DNA of 64,000 nucleotides from JACRCT01 sp036504155 (GTDB taxonomy: Bacteria > Myxococcota > Myxococcia > Myxococcales > UBA5297), in the NCBI GenBank assembly GCA_036504155.1, contig DASXVQ010000025.1, positions 11,641 to 75,640 on the forward strand. The letters are read 5' to 3'. The position numbers and the translations under genes are program-made. Shown here piece by piece: positions 35,288-43,700 of this stretch; positions within the stretch are counted from its first letter, which is position 1; every line of letters starts with the position of its first letter. The notes under the pieces were generated by a model. The model searched no databases and had not been told where the DNA came from. It was given only the letters and a program-made list of their open reading frames with translations.

Positions 35288-37281
35288 TGAGCGCCCCCCG
35301 CCTCCCGCTCCTCGCATCGCTCCTGGGCCTGGGCCTGTGGGCCGCGTCCTGCGCCACCACCGAGACCAAGCCCGACGACGCGCTCGCCGCCCCTGACGCC
35401 GGCGCGCCGGTCGTCACCGAGGGCACCCCGGACATCCCCGATCGGCCGCAGGAGATCTCCAAGCCCGACGCCGCCGAGGAGAAGAAGGCGGACGAGAAGA
35501 AGCCCGAGGAGAAGAAGGAGCCCCCGAAGGAAGTGGTGAAGGTCCTCGACTCCTCGGTGCGCGACGCCTTCGACCAGGGCATGCGCGACGCGATCGCCGG
35601 CAACCCCGACGGCGCCATCGCGCGCCTCCAGAAGGCCGCCACCGACGACCCGCGCACGCACTGGGCCGACTACAACCTGGGCGTGCTCTACGAGCGCAAG
35701 GGCGAGGACGGGCTGGCCGAGAAGAGCTACCTGAAGGCCCTCGACAAGCAGATCAAGGCAGGGGTCAAGCCCAAGGTCGACCGCGCCGCCGAGAACTACG
35801 CCAAGCTGGCCGTGCGCACCGGGCGCGCGCTGCAGGGCGAAGCCGAGCTCAAGAAGCGCATCGAGGCGGCCCCCGACTCGCTGGGGCTGCGCTATGCGCT
35901 GGCCTGGACGCTCTACGCCCAGGAGAAGCTCGACGAGGGCGCCGCCGAGTGCAAGAAGGTCCTCAAGAACGACGAGCAGAACGTCTCGGCGATGTTCGTG
36001 CTCGCCAACATCTACTTCAAGCAGAGCCGCACCGAGCTGGCGATGATGGTGCTCGACAACGCCGGGCACATCGACATCAACCGGGCGGAGATCCCCAACC
36101 TGCAGGGCGTGATCCTGCTGGCCCAGAAGAAGAAGACCGCGGCGATGGAGAAGTTCCGCAGCGCCTCCGCTCTGCGCGAGGACTTCCCCGAGGCCCACAA
36201 CAACCTCGGCGCCATGCTGCTCGCCGCCCAGAACTTCCAGGAGGCCGCCAAGGAGCTGGAGACGGCCGTCAGGTACGCGCCCAAGTTTGCGTCTGCGCAC
36301 TTGAACCTGGGCAACGCCCACCGCGGACTGGGCGAGTTGGAGAAGGCCAAGGCCGAGTACAACCTGGCGATCAAGCACGATCCGGCTCTCGCGGCCGACG
36401 TGTACTTCAACTTTGGCGTGCTCTTCCTCGATGCGGAGATGAAGGACCTCGACCTGACCAAGCGGATGGAGGAGGCGATCGCCTACTTCAACAAGGTCAA
36501 GGAAGCCGGGCGCGGCGACGACACGGTCGAGCAGTACCTCAAGGACGCCAGCAAGGCGATCGACCGCGAGAAGCGCCGCAAGGAGCGCGAGGAGAAGGAC
36601 AAGCTGCGCAAGCAGAAGAGGGCCGAGGAGGAGGCCAAGAAGGCCGCCGAGGCCGAGGCCAAGCGCAAGGCCGACGAGGAGAAGGCCAAGGTGGACGCCG
36701 AGGCCGCGAAGATCGTCGCGGAGAAGAAGGCCGCCGAGGACGCCGAGAAGGCCCGCATCGTCGCCGAGAAGCAGGCCGCCGAGGACGCCAAGAAGGCGGA
36801 GCTCGAGGCCAAGAAGCAGGCCGCCATGGACGCCAAGGCCAAGGCCGACGAGGAGAAGCGCGCGGCGGCAGAGGCAAAGAAGGCGGAGGCGGACGCCAAG
36901 AAGCAGGCCGCCCTCGATGCCAAGACCAAGGCCGACGAGGAGAAGCGCGCCGCCGCCGAGGCGAGGAAGGCAGAGGCGGACGCCAAGAAGCAGGCCGCGG
37001 CCGATTCCAAGGCGAAGGCCGACGAGGAGAAGCGCGCCGCCGCCGAGGCCAAGAAGCAGGCTGCCGCCGAGGCCAAGGCGAAGGCCGACGCGCAGAAGGC
37101 CGGAAAGGCCGGAAAGGCCCAGCCCAAGCCTGCCTCAAAGCTCGGCGACGACGACGAAGGCCAGCCCGCGAAGACCACGACCCCGCCGGCCGGCAACAAG
37201 GGAGGCAAGCTCGGTGACGACGAAGGCGCGGCTGCCCCTTCCAACAAGCCCGCCTCTTCGGGCAAGATCTCGGACGACTGA
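35287..37281 (+). CDS. TPR lipoprotein with long Lys/Ala/Glu coil, GltE/AglT-like
   Basis: A 664-residue protein whose signal peptide ends in the lipobox WAASC (Cys about 21). An acidic/Pro linker leads to TPR repeats over about 90-410 (DYNLGVLYERKGEDGLAEKSY, MFVLANIYFKQSRTELAMMV, SAHLNLGNAHRGLGELEKAK). A very regular Lys/Ala/Glu helix follows at about 420-600, and a tail with SKLGDDDEG and GGKLGDDEG ends the protein. It corresponds by position and layout to GltE (AglT), an outer-membrane-attached lipoprotein of the gliding complex. The start overlaps the previous stop by one base pair of codons, implying tight coupling. The long charged helix is larger than I would expect for AglT. Confidence 0.83.
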   Translation: MSAPRLPLLASLLGLGLWAASCATTETKPDDALAAPDAGAPVVTEGTPDIPDRPQEISKPDAAEEKKADEKKPEEKKEPPKEVVKVLDSSVRDAFDQGMRDAIAGNPDGAIARLQKAATDDPRTHWADYNLGVLYERKGEDGLAEKSYLKALDKQIKAGVKPKVDRAAENYAKLAVRTGRALQGEAELKKRIEAAPDSLGLRYALAWTLYAQEKLDEGAAECKKVLKNDEQNVSAMFVLANIYFKQSRTELAMMVLDNAGHIDINRAEIPNLQGVILLAQKKKTAAMEKFRSASALREDFPEAHNNLGAMLLAAQNFQEAAKELETAVRYAPKFASAHLNLGNAHRGLGELEKAKAEYNLAIKHDPALAADVYFNFGVLFLDAEMKDLDLTKRMEEAIAYFNKVKEAGRGDDTVEQYLKDASKAIDREKRRKEREEKDKLRKQKRAEEEAKKAAEAEAKRKADEEKAKVDAEAAKIVAEKKAAEDAEKARIVAEKQAAEDAKKAELEAKKQAAMDAKAKADEEKRAAAEAKKAEADAKKQAALDAKTKADEEKRAAAEARKAEADAKKQAAADSKAKADEEKRAAAEAKKQAAAEAKAKADAQKAGKAGKAQPKPASKLGDDDEGQPAKTTTPPAGNKGGKLGDDEGAAAPSNKPASSGKISDD

Positions 37282-37294
37282 CGGAGGCCGCAAG

Positions 37295-37543
37295 GTGGTG
37301 AAAGGTCGCACGGTCGGAGCTCTGCTCGTTGCCATCGCGCTCGCGGTGCCTGCGGCTGCCCAGGCTGGCGAGGCCAAGAAGAAGAAGGTCATCCGCCTCG
37401 AGACCATCACGGTCGAGGGCCGGATCCAGAAGCCCCAGGCTTTCTACATCCTTCAGCGGTCCAACCTGAATTTCGACGAACTGGAGCGCAGCGAGAGCTT
37501 CCTGCCGAAGGTCGTCAAGAGCATCGACAAGGACCCGTTCTAG
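37295..37543 (+). CDS. short periplasmic protein in GltF position
   Basis: An 82-residue protein starting at GTG 37295 (a second in-frame GTG lies at 37298), with GGAGG 6 nt upstream. A signal peptide (RTVGALLVAIALAVPAAAQA) leaves a mature part of about 55 residues, KKKKVIRLETITVEGRIQKP followed by a short conserved-looking segment ending IDKDPF. It sits between the GltE-like and GltG-like genes exactly where gltF lies in Myxococcus. I infer GltF by position and size; the sequence itself contains no named domain. ITVEGRIQKPQAFYIL resembles a TonB-partner-like extended strand, which is only an impression. Confidence 0.7.
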   Translation: MVKGRTVGALLVAIALAVPAAAQAGEAKKKKVIRLETITVEGRIQKPQAFYILQRSNLNFDELERSESFLPKVVKSIDKDPF

Positions 37544-37639
37544 CCAGCAGGGGATGGGGCGCAGGGAACCAACCCCGGCCCCGTGTGGTCAAAGCAGTCG
37601 GGGACCGCTTCCAAGCCCCTGAAGGCAGGTGGAATAGCG

Positions 37640-39013
37640 ATGGCGACGGAACAGAAAGCCCCGAAGATCCTACGGATCGGCGTGATCCAGGGCGGCAAGA
37701 TCATCGAGGAGCGCCTCGTCAAGAAGCGCGAGACGGTGACCGTTGGCCAGTCCGCCAAGAACACCATCGTCATCCCGGTCTCGAACTTGCCGCCCTCGTT
37801 CGCGGTGTTCGAGATGAAGGGCAGCGGCTACGTGCTGCGCTTCACCGACCAGATGGCGGGCCGGCTCTCCAGCGGAGAGATGCAACTCGACTTCGCCGCG
37901 CTCAAGGCCCAGGGGCTGGCCAAGAAGGACCGCGACGCCTTCGCCGTCCCGCTCACCGAGCAGGCCAAGGGAAAGATCGCCCTGGGCGAGGTGACGCTGC
38001 TCTTCCAGTTCGTCACCCCGCCGCCCGAGGCGCCCAAGCCCGTCCTGCCGGACATCGCCAAGGGCTCGATCTGGCACACCATCGACAAGGTCTTCTTCGG
38101 CATCCTCATGGGCTGCCTGCTGGTCGACTTCGGAACGGTCCAGGCCGTCAGCCTGCGCGCCCCGAAGGAGGAGCCCGAGCTCACCCTCGAGGATCTGCCC
38201 GACCGCTTCGTGAAGATGATCGTCCCCGACAAGCCCAAGGAGCCGCCCAAGCCCACCGTGGCCGAGGGCGACACCGGCGCGGACAAGAAGGGCGACGACA
38301 AGAAGGGCGACGACAAGCCCAAGGGCGCCGCCAAGCCCAAGGGGCCGGCCGGCCCGGTCGACGCCGAGGCCAAGCGCGCCGCCATCGCCAAGGGCGTGGC
38401 CAACAAGGGCTTGCTCAAGATGCTGGGCGCCATCGGCGACGGCTCGGGCGGCGGCGCCATCGAGGACGTGCTCGGCGGCGGCGCCGGCAGCCAGGACATC
38501 GCCAGCGCGCTGGCGGGCGCCGGCGGCGTGGGCGTGGCCAACTCCGACAACCTCGCCGAGGGCGGCGGCCGCAAGGGCGGCGGCTCGGGCGAGGCGGCGG
38601 GCATCGGCGACCTGGCGACCTCCGGCGGCGCCGGCGCGGCGGGCGGCCTGGGCGAGAAGAAGGCGGCGGCGGTCAGCGGGCGGGTCATCGACTCCGGCGG
38701 CCCCGAGGTCGACTCCTCCAGCTGCGACCGCGACGCCATCGCCCGCTACGTCAAGCGCAACCTACGCGCCATCCAGTCCTGCTACGAGCGCGAGCTCAAG
38801 CGCAACGTCAACCTCAAGGGCAAGGTGGTCATCCGCTTCACCATCTCGCCCACCGGCCGCATCCAGGGCATGCCCGAGGTCGAGGAGGACACGCTCCACA
38901 ACGAGGCGGTCGTCAGCTGCATCCGCAACACCATCCGCATGTGGATGTTCCCCATCAAGGCCGAGGACGAGTGCCCGGTGGCCTACCCGTTCGTCTTCGC
39001 TCCCGCGGGGTGA
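37640..39013 (+). CDS. FHA-like / transmembrane / AgmX-PglI C-terminal domain protein, GltG-like
   Basis: A 457-residue inner-membrane protein. Residues 1-125 are a cytoplasmic FHA-like beta-sandwich (VTVGQSAKNTIVIPVSNLPP). One membrane segment follows near 135-160 (FFGILMGCLLVDFGTVQAV), then a Lys/Pro and Gly-rich periplasmic spacer. The C-terminal AgmX/PglI (TonB-like) domain has IQSCYERELKRN, GKVVIRFTISPTGRI, VVSCIRN and MWMFPI. This domain order is that of GltG and its paralogue NfsG, which couple the inner-membrane motor through the periplasm. ATG 37640 has AGGTGGA 6 nt upstream and is preferred to an upstream in-frame GTG at 37583. Confidence 0.88.
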   Translation: MATEQKAPKILRIGVIQGGKIIEERLVKKRETVTVGQSAKNTIVIPVSNLPPSFAVFEMKGSGYVLRFTDQMAGRLSSGEMQLDFAALKAQGLAKKDRDAFAVPLTEQAKGKIALGEVTLLFQFVTPPPEAPKPVLPDIAKGSIWHTIDKVFFGILMGCLLVDFGTVQAVSLRAPKEEPELTLEDLPDRFVKMIVPDKPKEPPKPTVAEGDTGADKKGDDKKGDDKPKGAAKPKGPAGPVDAEAKRAAIAKGVANKGLLKMLGAIGDGSGGGAIEDVLGGGAGSQDIASALAGAGGVGVANSDNLAEGGGRKGGGSGEAAGIGDLATSGGAGAAGGLGEKKAAAVSGRVIDSGGPEVDSSSCDRDAIARYVKRNLRAIQSCYERELKRNVNLKGKVVIRFTISPTGRIQGMPEVEEDTLHNEAVVSCIRNTIRMWMFPIKAEDECPVAYPFVFAPAG

Positions 39014-39150
39014 GCGCAGCGGGCGCAGCGCCAGGTTGACCTCGCGGCCGCCGGTCAGGACTCCGGCGGCCGCGATGCTTTTCGGGGGCGGAGCGCGAGG
39101 GCGGGAGCCTATTTTCCCAAGCAGAGGCGATGGGATAGACTGCGCAACCG

Positions 39151-40191
39151 ATGAAGGCCAAGGGGCTCAGCGAAATCAGGCAACAGGTCGCCTCTCCGGA
39201 GTTCAAGGGGTGGTGGGACACGCTCGCCAAGGTGCGGCTGCAGCGCGACGACGCGCGCGAGCGGCACGACGAGCTGCTCTCCCAGGCGATGCTCATGGAC
39301 TTCCGCGCCGAGCTCGCCCAGAAGAACGCCATCGACACGCTCTATCGCGCCGGCGAGCTCGAGGACGGCGCCGCCAAGATGGCGGCCGAGGCCCAGGAGC
39401 TCGACAACACCAGCTTCAAGGTGGTCGCCGACTACGAGCAGCAGCGCATCCAGGCCAGCGAGCTGTGGTATCGCGCCTGCGCGCTCGACAAGCAGAACGA
39501 GGTGACGCGCCAGCAGATCGCCCAGCGGCGGGCCAAGGTCGCCCCGCTGCCGGCCGGGCCCCAGAAGAAGGACCTCGAGGCGGAGATCGCGCGGCTGGAC
39601 GGCGAGCTGCGCCGGGTCGAGCGCATCCAGGCGCAGCTCTCGCAGGAGAACCAGCGCGAGCTCGCCGTCAAGAACCGGCTCTGGGAAGAGGTGGAGAAGA
39701 TCTGGGTGCGCTCGATGGAGCTGTCGCTCCTGATGGCCGAGCGCCGCGCGCAGGGCAAGAAGGTGCGCTCCGAGGCCGAGCGGCTCTTCAAGCAGGCCGA
39801 GGAGCGCAAGCAGCGCGCGCACAAGCTGCGCGGCGAGGCCGACGCGGTCGCCCGCGAGCGTGAGGCCGCCGAGACCCGCCTGGCCGAGGCCATGAAGCAG
39901 GCCTGCGACCGCTTCGGCTGCGCCCAGGGCGACGAGTTCGCCTACTACCGCCAGAAGGAGAACCCCAAGCGCGCCTGGTGCGTGGCGCTCACGGAGGACT
40001 CACAGAACTACAACATCGAGGTCAAGCCGCTGGCGGTCTACTCCATCGACCAGAAGCGCGGGGTCGAGTTCCTGGAGCCGGGGGTGGAGGTCAAGGCCTC
40101 GGACGCGGAGGGGGACCGCCGCTTCGAGGAGTACTTCCTCAAAGGACGCAAGGGACGGGTCCGCGAGGATTCCGAACGCAAGACGGCGTGA
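39151..40191 (+). CDS. coiled-coil protein of unknown function
   Basis: A 346-residue soluble protein. About residues 1-255 are almost entirely helical coiled coil (VRLQRDDARERHDELLSQAM, KKDLEAEIARLDGELRRVER). A compact C-terminal part carries CDRFGCAQGDEFAYYRQKEN and a beta-rich segment (YNIEVKPLAVYSIDQKRGV). No signal peptide or named domain is seen. A -10-like TAGACT ends 9 nt before the ATG and there is no Shine-Dalgarno, so the transcript may be leaderless. It stands 137 nt after the GltG-like gene, and a cyclic-nucleotide-binding gene follows after 54 nt, possibly on the same transcript. Confidence 0.82.
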   Translation: MKAKGLSEIRQQVASPEFKGWWDTLAKVRLQRDDARERHDELLSQAMLMDFRAELAQKNAIDTLYRAGELEDGAAKMAAEAQELDNTSFKVVADYEQQRIQASELWYRACALDKQNEVTRQQIAQRRAKVAPLPAGPQKKDLEAEIARLDGELRRVERIQAQLSQENQRELAVKNRLWEEVEKIWVRSMELSLLMAERRAQGKKVRSEAERLFKQAEERKQRAHKLRGEADAVAREREAAETRLAEAMKQACDRFGCAQGDEFAYYRQKENPKRAWCVALTEDSQNYNIEVKPLAVYSIDQKRGVEFLEPGVEVKASDAEGDRRFEEYFLKGRKGRVREDSERKTA

Positions 40192-40245
40192 GAGCCAGGC
40201 CGGTTTCGGCCGATGCCCCCACCTCGACGGTGGGCCGGAGAGAGC

Positions 40246-40692
40246 ATGGAGAAGTTCGAGGTGCTGCAGAGCTCGCCGCTCTTCGAGATGGTCTCGCCGG
40301 CGGAGCTGGAGCTGGCCGCGGAGATGAGCCGCCCCCGGCGGTTCGCGGCCGGCGAGGTCGTCTTCGAGGAAGGAGACCTGGGCGACTCGCTGTACGTGAT
40401 CGCCAGCGGCGAGGTCGAGGTGGTCCGCAAGAACGACGCGGGCGAGCTGAAGGTCATCCAGACCCTGGCGCCCCCGGCCTTCTTCGGCGAGATGTCGCTC
40501 ATCGACAAGGAGTACCGCTCGGCCACCGTGCGCGCGCGCATCGACAGCGTGCTGCTGCAGCTGACGGCGGAGAACTTCGCCGCCTTCCGCAAGCACCACC
40601 GCGACGGCTTCACCTTCGTGGTCATGAACATCGCCCGGGTGCTCTCCTCGCGGCTGCGCGCCGCCAACGTCAAGCTGGCGGCGCGGCTGTAG
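40246..40692 (+). CDS. cyclic-nucleotide-binding domain protein
   Basis: A 148-residue protein that is a single cNMP-binding (CAP_ED) domain: FAAGEVVFEEGDLGDSLYVI, the phosphate-binding cassette FFGEMSLIDKEYRSATVRA with the conserved Glu and Arg, and a C-terminal helix. No DNA-binding or enzymatic domain is attached, so it probably acts by binding a partner. ATG 40246 has GGAGAGAG upstream and is preferred to an upstream in-frame ATG at 40213. It lies between the coiled-coil gene and the giant secreted protein. Confidence 0.92.
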   Translation: MEKFEVLQSSPLFEMVSPAELELAAEMSRPRRFAAGEVVFEEGDLGDSLYVIASGEVEVVRKNDAGELKVIQTLAPPAFFGEMSLIDKEYRSATVRARIDSVLLQLTAENFAAFRKHHRDGFTFVVMNIARVLSSRLRAANVKLAARL

Positions 40693-40771
40693 CGGTGCGC
40701 CCCAAGGCCGCGGAACCCTTCCTTCGAGACAACGGCGCGGCCGTCGGCCGGCCGCAGGAGCTCCTGAGGCC

Positions 40772-43700
40772 ATGAGCCGTCGTGGGCTGTCCATCCCTTC
40801 GCTGTGCGTCGCCGCCGCGCTGGCCGCCCTCGCCCCCGCGGCCGCGCTCGCGGCGCAGGCCCTCCCCGGCTTCCCGCGCAGGGTCTCCGGCGCGCAGCCG
40901 GGCAAGGACCCCGCCCTGGTGTCGACGCCGGTCGTCCTCGACGCCGAGGGCGGGCGGGCGATCTTCGGCGCCGGCAACGAGCTGCACTGCCTGACCTTCG
41001 CCGGCGCGGTGTGCGAGGGCTTCCCCGTGCAGCTGGGTGAGAGGTCGGGCGTCGTCGGTGCCCCGGCGCTCGGCGATCTCGACGCGCAGCACAAGGGCGT
41101 CGTCGCGCTGTGCCAGACCGACGGGAAGCTGACGGTGCTGGGCTCGGACGGTTCGCCCGTCCCGGGCTTCGCTTTCCAGGACGCGGCGGGGTTCGAGGCT
41201 GGGCCGTCGATGCTCGACCTGGACGGCGACGGCAGGCTGGAGGTCGCTTTCGGGGTCAAGGGCGGCAAGCTCCAGGCGCTCTCGGCGACGGGCGCGCCGG
41301 TGAAGGGCTTTCCGTTCACGCTGGCGTCCACGGTGACGAGCGCGGTGGCCGCCGGGAGGTTCGGCGCCGCGGCGCCGAGCATGACGCTGGTGACCGGTAA
41401 CGAGGACGGCAAGGTCTACGCGGTGGACCTGAAGGGCGCCTCGCTCCCAGGGTTCCCCGTCTCCTCGTCCTATCTCGTCAGCGGCGAACCCGCTCTGGGC
41501 GACCTCGACGGCGACGGGCTCAACGACCTCGCCTTCGCCTCACAGGACTTCAAGGTCTACGCGATCCGTCCGGACGGGAAGGCGTGGGCCGGTTTCCCGG
41601 CGATGGTGGGCGCACGCGTGCTGGGCGGCCCTGCGCTGGCGGACCTCGACGGAGACGGCAAGCTGGAGATCGCGGTCGCAGCCATCGACGGCCGGCTGCA
41701 CGTCTTCGACCTCTCAGGGCAGGAGCTCAAGGGCTTCCCGATCAAGCTGGGCGAGAAGCTGGTCGGCTCAGCGGTCGTCGCGGACCTCGACCGGGACGGC
41801 AAGGACGAGATCCTGGTGGCGAGCGCGGACGGACAGCTGCACGCGGTGCGCAAGGACGGCAAGCCCGCCGCGGGCTTCCCGGCCCGCCTGGGAGCAGAGG
41901 CGGTAGGGAGCCCCGCGGTCGCCGAGTGGGGCGACGGGACGGTGATCTTCCAGGCCGCCGGGGACAAGGTCCACGCCTTCAAGGTCAAGCGCGCCGGCAA
42001 GTCCACCTCGCCGCTCGCGTGGAGGGAGCAGGGCCACGACCCGGCCCGCACCGGGCGCGTGCACCCGAATCCGCCGGGCTACGCCGACCTGCGCATCGCG
42101 CCCGCCGAGCCCTCGACGGACGACGTGCTGGCCGCGCAGTACCGCTACTTCGACCTGGACGGCGACCCCGAGCCCGCCACGGAGATCCGCTGGCTGCGTG
42201 ACGGCAAGGAGGTCCCGGCACTCGCGGGCAAGAAGAGCGTGCCGAAGGAGGAGACGAAGAAGAAGGAGAAGTGGCGCTTCCAGGTCTCGGCGCCGGGCGG
42301 CGCGGTGCGGCAGAGCCCGGAGGTGGTCATCCGCAACAGCGCGCCGGGCCGCGCCAAGGTGGCGCTCGACCCCGAGGTGCCGCGCCGGGCTGCGGCCGTG
42401 CGCGCCAAGGTCGTCACCGAGGCGCCCGACGCCGACGGCGACAAGCTGACCTACGCGTACACCTGGCTCAGGGACGGCAAGCCGCAGAAGGGCCTCGCCG
42501 CGGCCGAGCTGCCCGCGGGGTCGCTGAAGCGGGGCGAGCGGTGGTCGGTGGTGGTCACCGCCAGCGACGGCGAGTCCGAGGGCCTGGCGGCGAGCGCCGA
42601 GGCCACCGTCGGCGACAGCGCCCCCACCGCTCCGGAGATCGCGCTGACCCCGGCGAAGCCGAAGACCGGCGACGCGGTGAAGGTGGTGGTGAGCAAGCCG
42701 GCCACCGACGTCGACGGCGACGCTCTCAGGTACCGCTACCGCTACTTCGTGGACGGCGTGGCGCTCTCTCTGGCGACGAGCCTGGACTCGCTGCCGCCGC
42801 TGCTCGCGCGCAAGAAGCAGGTGCTCTCCGTCGAGGTGCAGGCCGACGACGGGGAGCTGCTCGGGCCGGCCGCGAAGGCGCAGGCCACCATCGTCAACAC
42901 CGCGCCGACCGCGCCGGTTCCGTCGATCGTCCCGGTCGAGGCGCGCCAGAAGGACTCGCTCGCGGCGGGTCTCGCGGCGGCCTCGCAGGACGTCGACGGA
43001 GACCGCCTGACCTACCGCTTCGCGTTCGCGAAGGCTGGCAAGACCGTCTCGGAGGCTCGCGAGTTGGCCGGCATCAAGAAGGGCGAGACGTACGAGATGA
43101 CGGCGGTGGCCTCGGACGGCGAGTCCGATTCGCTGCCCGGGAAAGTCACGCTGACGGTCAAGAACACGCCTCCGACCGCGCCGGCGCTGGCGTTCGAAGC
43201 GCTGCCCCTGCGCCGCTCGGATTCGATCAGGGTGAAGGTCGCCACGCCGTCGAACGACGTGGACGGCGACAAGGTGACCTACCGCTGGGCCTGGACCAAG
43301 AACGGCCAGCCACAGGCGGGGCTGACCGCCCCCGAGCTCCCGGCAGGCACGGTCCGAAAGGCCGAGGTCTGGCGGGTGACGGCGACCCCTTCGGACGGCC
43401 AGGAGGACGGGACCGCGGCGTCCATCGAAGCCACGGTCGCCGACAGCGTGCCGGGCACCCTCGAGGTCGCGCTCTCTCCCGCGGAGCCCAGGGTGGGGGA
43501 CGCCATCAAGGCCGTCATCTCCAGACCGGCGACCGACGTGGACGGCGACAAGCTCAAGTACCTCTACCGCTTCCTGGTCGACGGGACGCCGCTGCCCTTC
43601 GATTCGGCGACGGACTCGATCCCGGCGCGGACGGCGAAGAAGAAGCAGGTGGTGACGGTGGAGGTCCGCGCCGACGACGGCGAGCTGCAGGGCGCCGTGG

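Noticed and set aside
31586..35317. 1243-residue open frame on the minus strand
   Set aside because: It is antisense to the GltD-like gene; composition is typical of a shadow frame.
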